Positions 21,293 through 21,293 of a stretch of DNA of 21,293 nt are shown here, in pieces. The stretch is from a virus. The notes beneath the pieces are model-generated. The model saw nothing but the letters and a program-made list of their open reading frames with translations, was not told the origin of the DNA and made no database searches. The DNA lies in the IMG/VR virus record IMGVR_UViG_3300042515_001939, positions 1 to 21,293 of that record; one strand, given 5' to 3'. Every line of letters starts with the position of its first letter. Position 1 is the stretch's first letter. The translations under genes were made by a program, and so were the position numbers.

Positions 21293-21293
21293 C

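Noticed and set aside
1-21293. tRNA genes, CRISPR array, integrase, att sites or insertion sequences
   Set aside because: Looked for and not seen; with only this window it cannot be decided whether the phage is free or integrated.

Overview
This window looks like the late (structural) part of a tailed-phage or prophage genome from a high-GC bacterial host. By eye the GC content is well above 60%. Twenty-six genes run on the plus strand, most of them joined by start/stop overlaps (GTGA, ATGA, TGATG, ATGGATAA). One partial gene enters from the right end on the minus strand. I see no rRNA, tRNA, CRISPR array, integrase or insertion sequence. No gene-free stretch exceeds about 125 bases. The host cannot be named from the sequence. 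The phage appears to be a siphovirus: it has a tape measure protein, a tail-tube candidate and a tail assembly chaperone pair, but no sheath or contractile genes.

Region 1 (1-2500) is regulatory and DNA-modifying. A small protein of unknown role comes first. It is followed by an XRE-type helix-turn-helix protein whose promoter would give a leaderless mRNA, then a ParB-domain/adenine-methyltransferase fusion, then a PD-(D/E)XK-type nuclease. The last three overlap each other, and the nuclease overlaps the terminase. The order controller, methyltransferase, nuclease resembles a restriction-modification operon built into the packaging operon. A 32-bp near-perfect palindrome lies inside the methyltransferase gene.

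Region 2 (2497-7536) is packaging and head: large terminase, portal, a small conserved phage protein, a scaffold-like protein and the major capsid protein. The capsid gene has its own promoter (TTGACA, 17 bases, TAGGCT), a hairpin at the predicted 5' end of its mRNA and a strong ribosome binding site. The inverted repeat TGACA-N3-TGTC overlaps the -35 box of both the helix-turn-helix promoter and the capsid promoter, which suggests one regulator acts on both.

Region 3 (7554-13236) is connector and tail. It holds a hairpin after the capsid gene, a 222-aa unknown protein, a 48-aa protein, connector and tail-completion candidates, the tail tube protein, a tail assembly chaperone pair in frames that fit a -1 frameshift, a HK97 gp10-like protein and the tape measure protein.

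Region 4 (13233-19917) is the tail tip and adhesins: a 590-aa hub-like protein, a 1094-aa protein with a YRYP motif and three Asp boxes (sialidase-type beta-propeller), a fibre protein with the GDLGGTYPNPTV motif, another fibre-like protein and a 70-aa unknown.

Region 5 (19982-21093) is lysis: a membrane-anchored coiled-coil protein (holin-like), an M15-type peptidase endolysin and two 61-aa proteins. The minus-strand gene at 21095-21292 marks the edge of the late operon.
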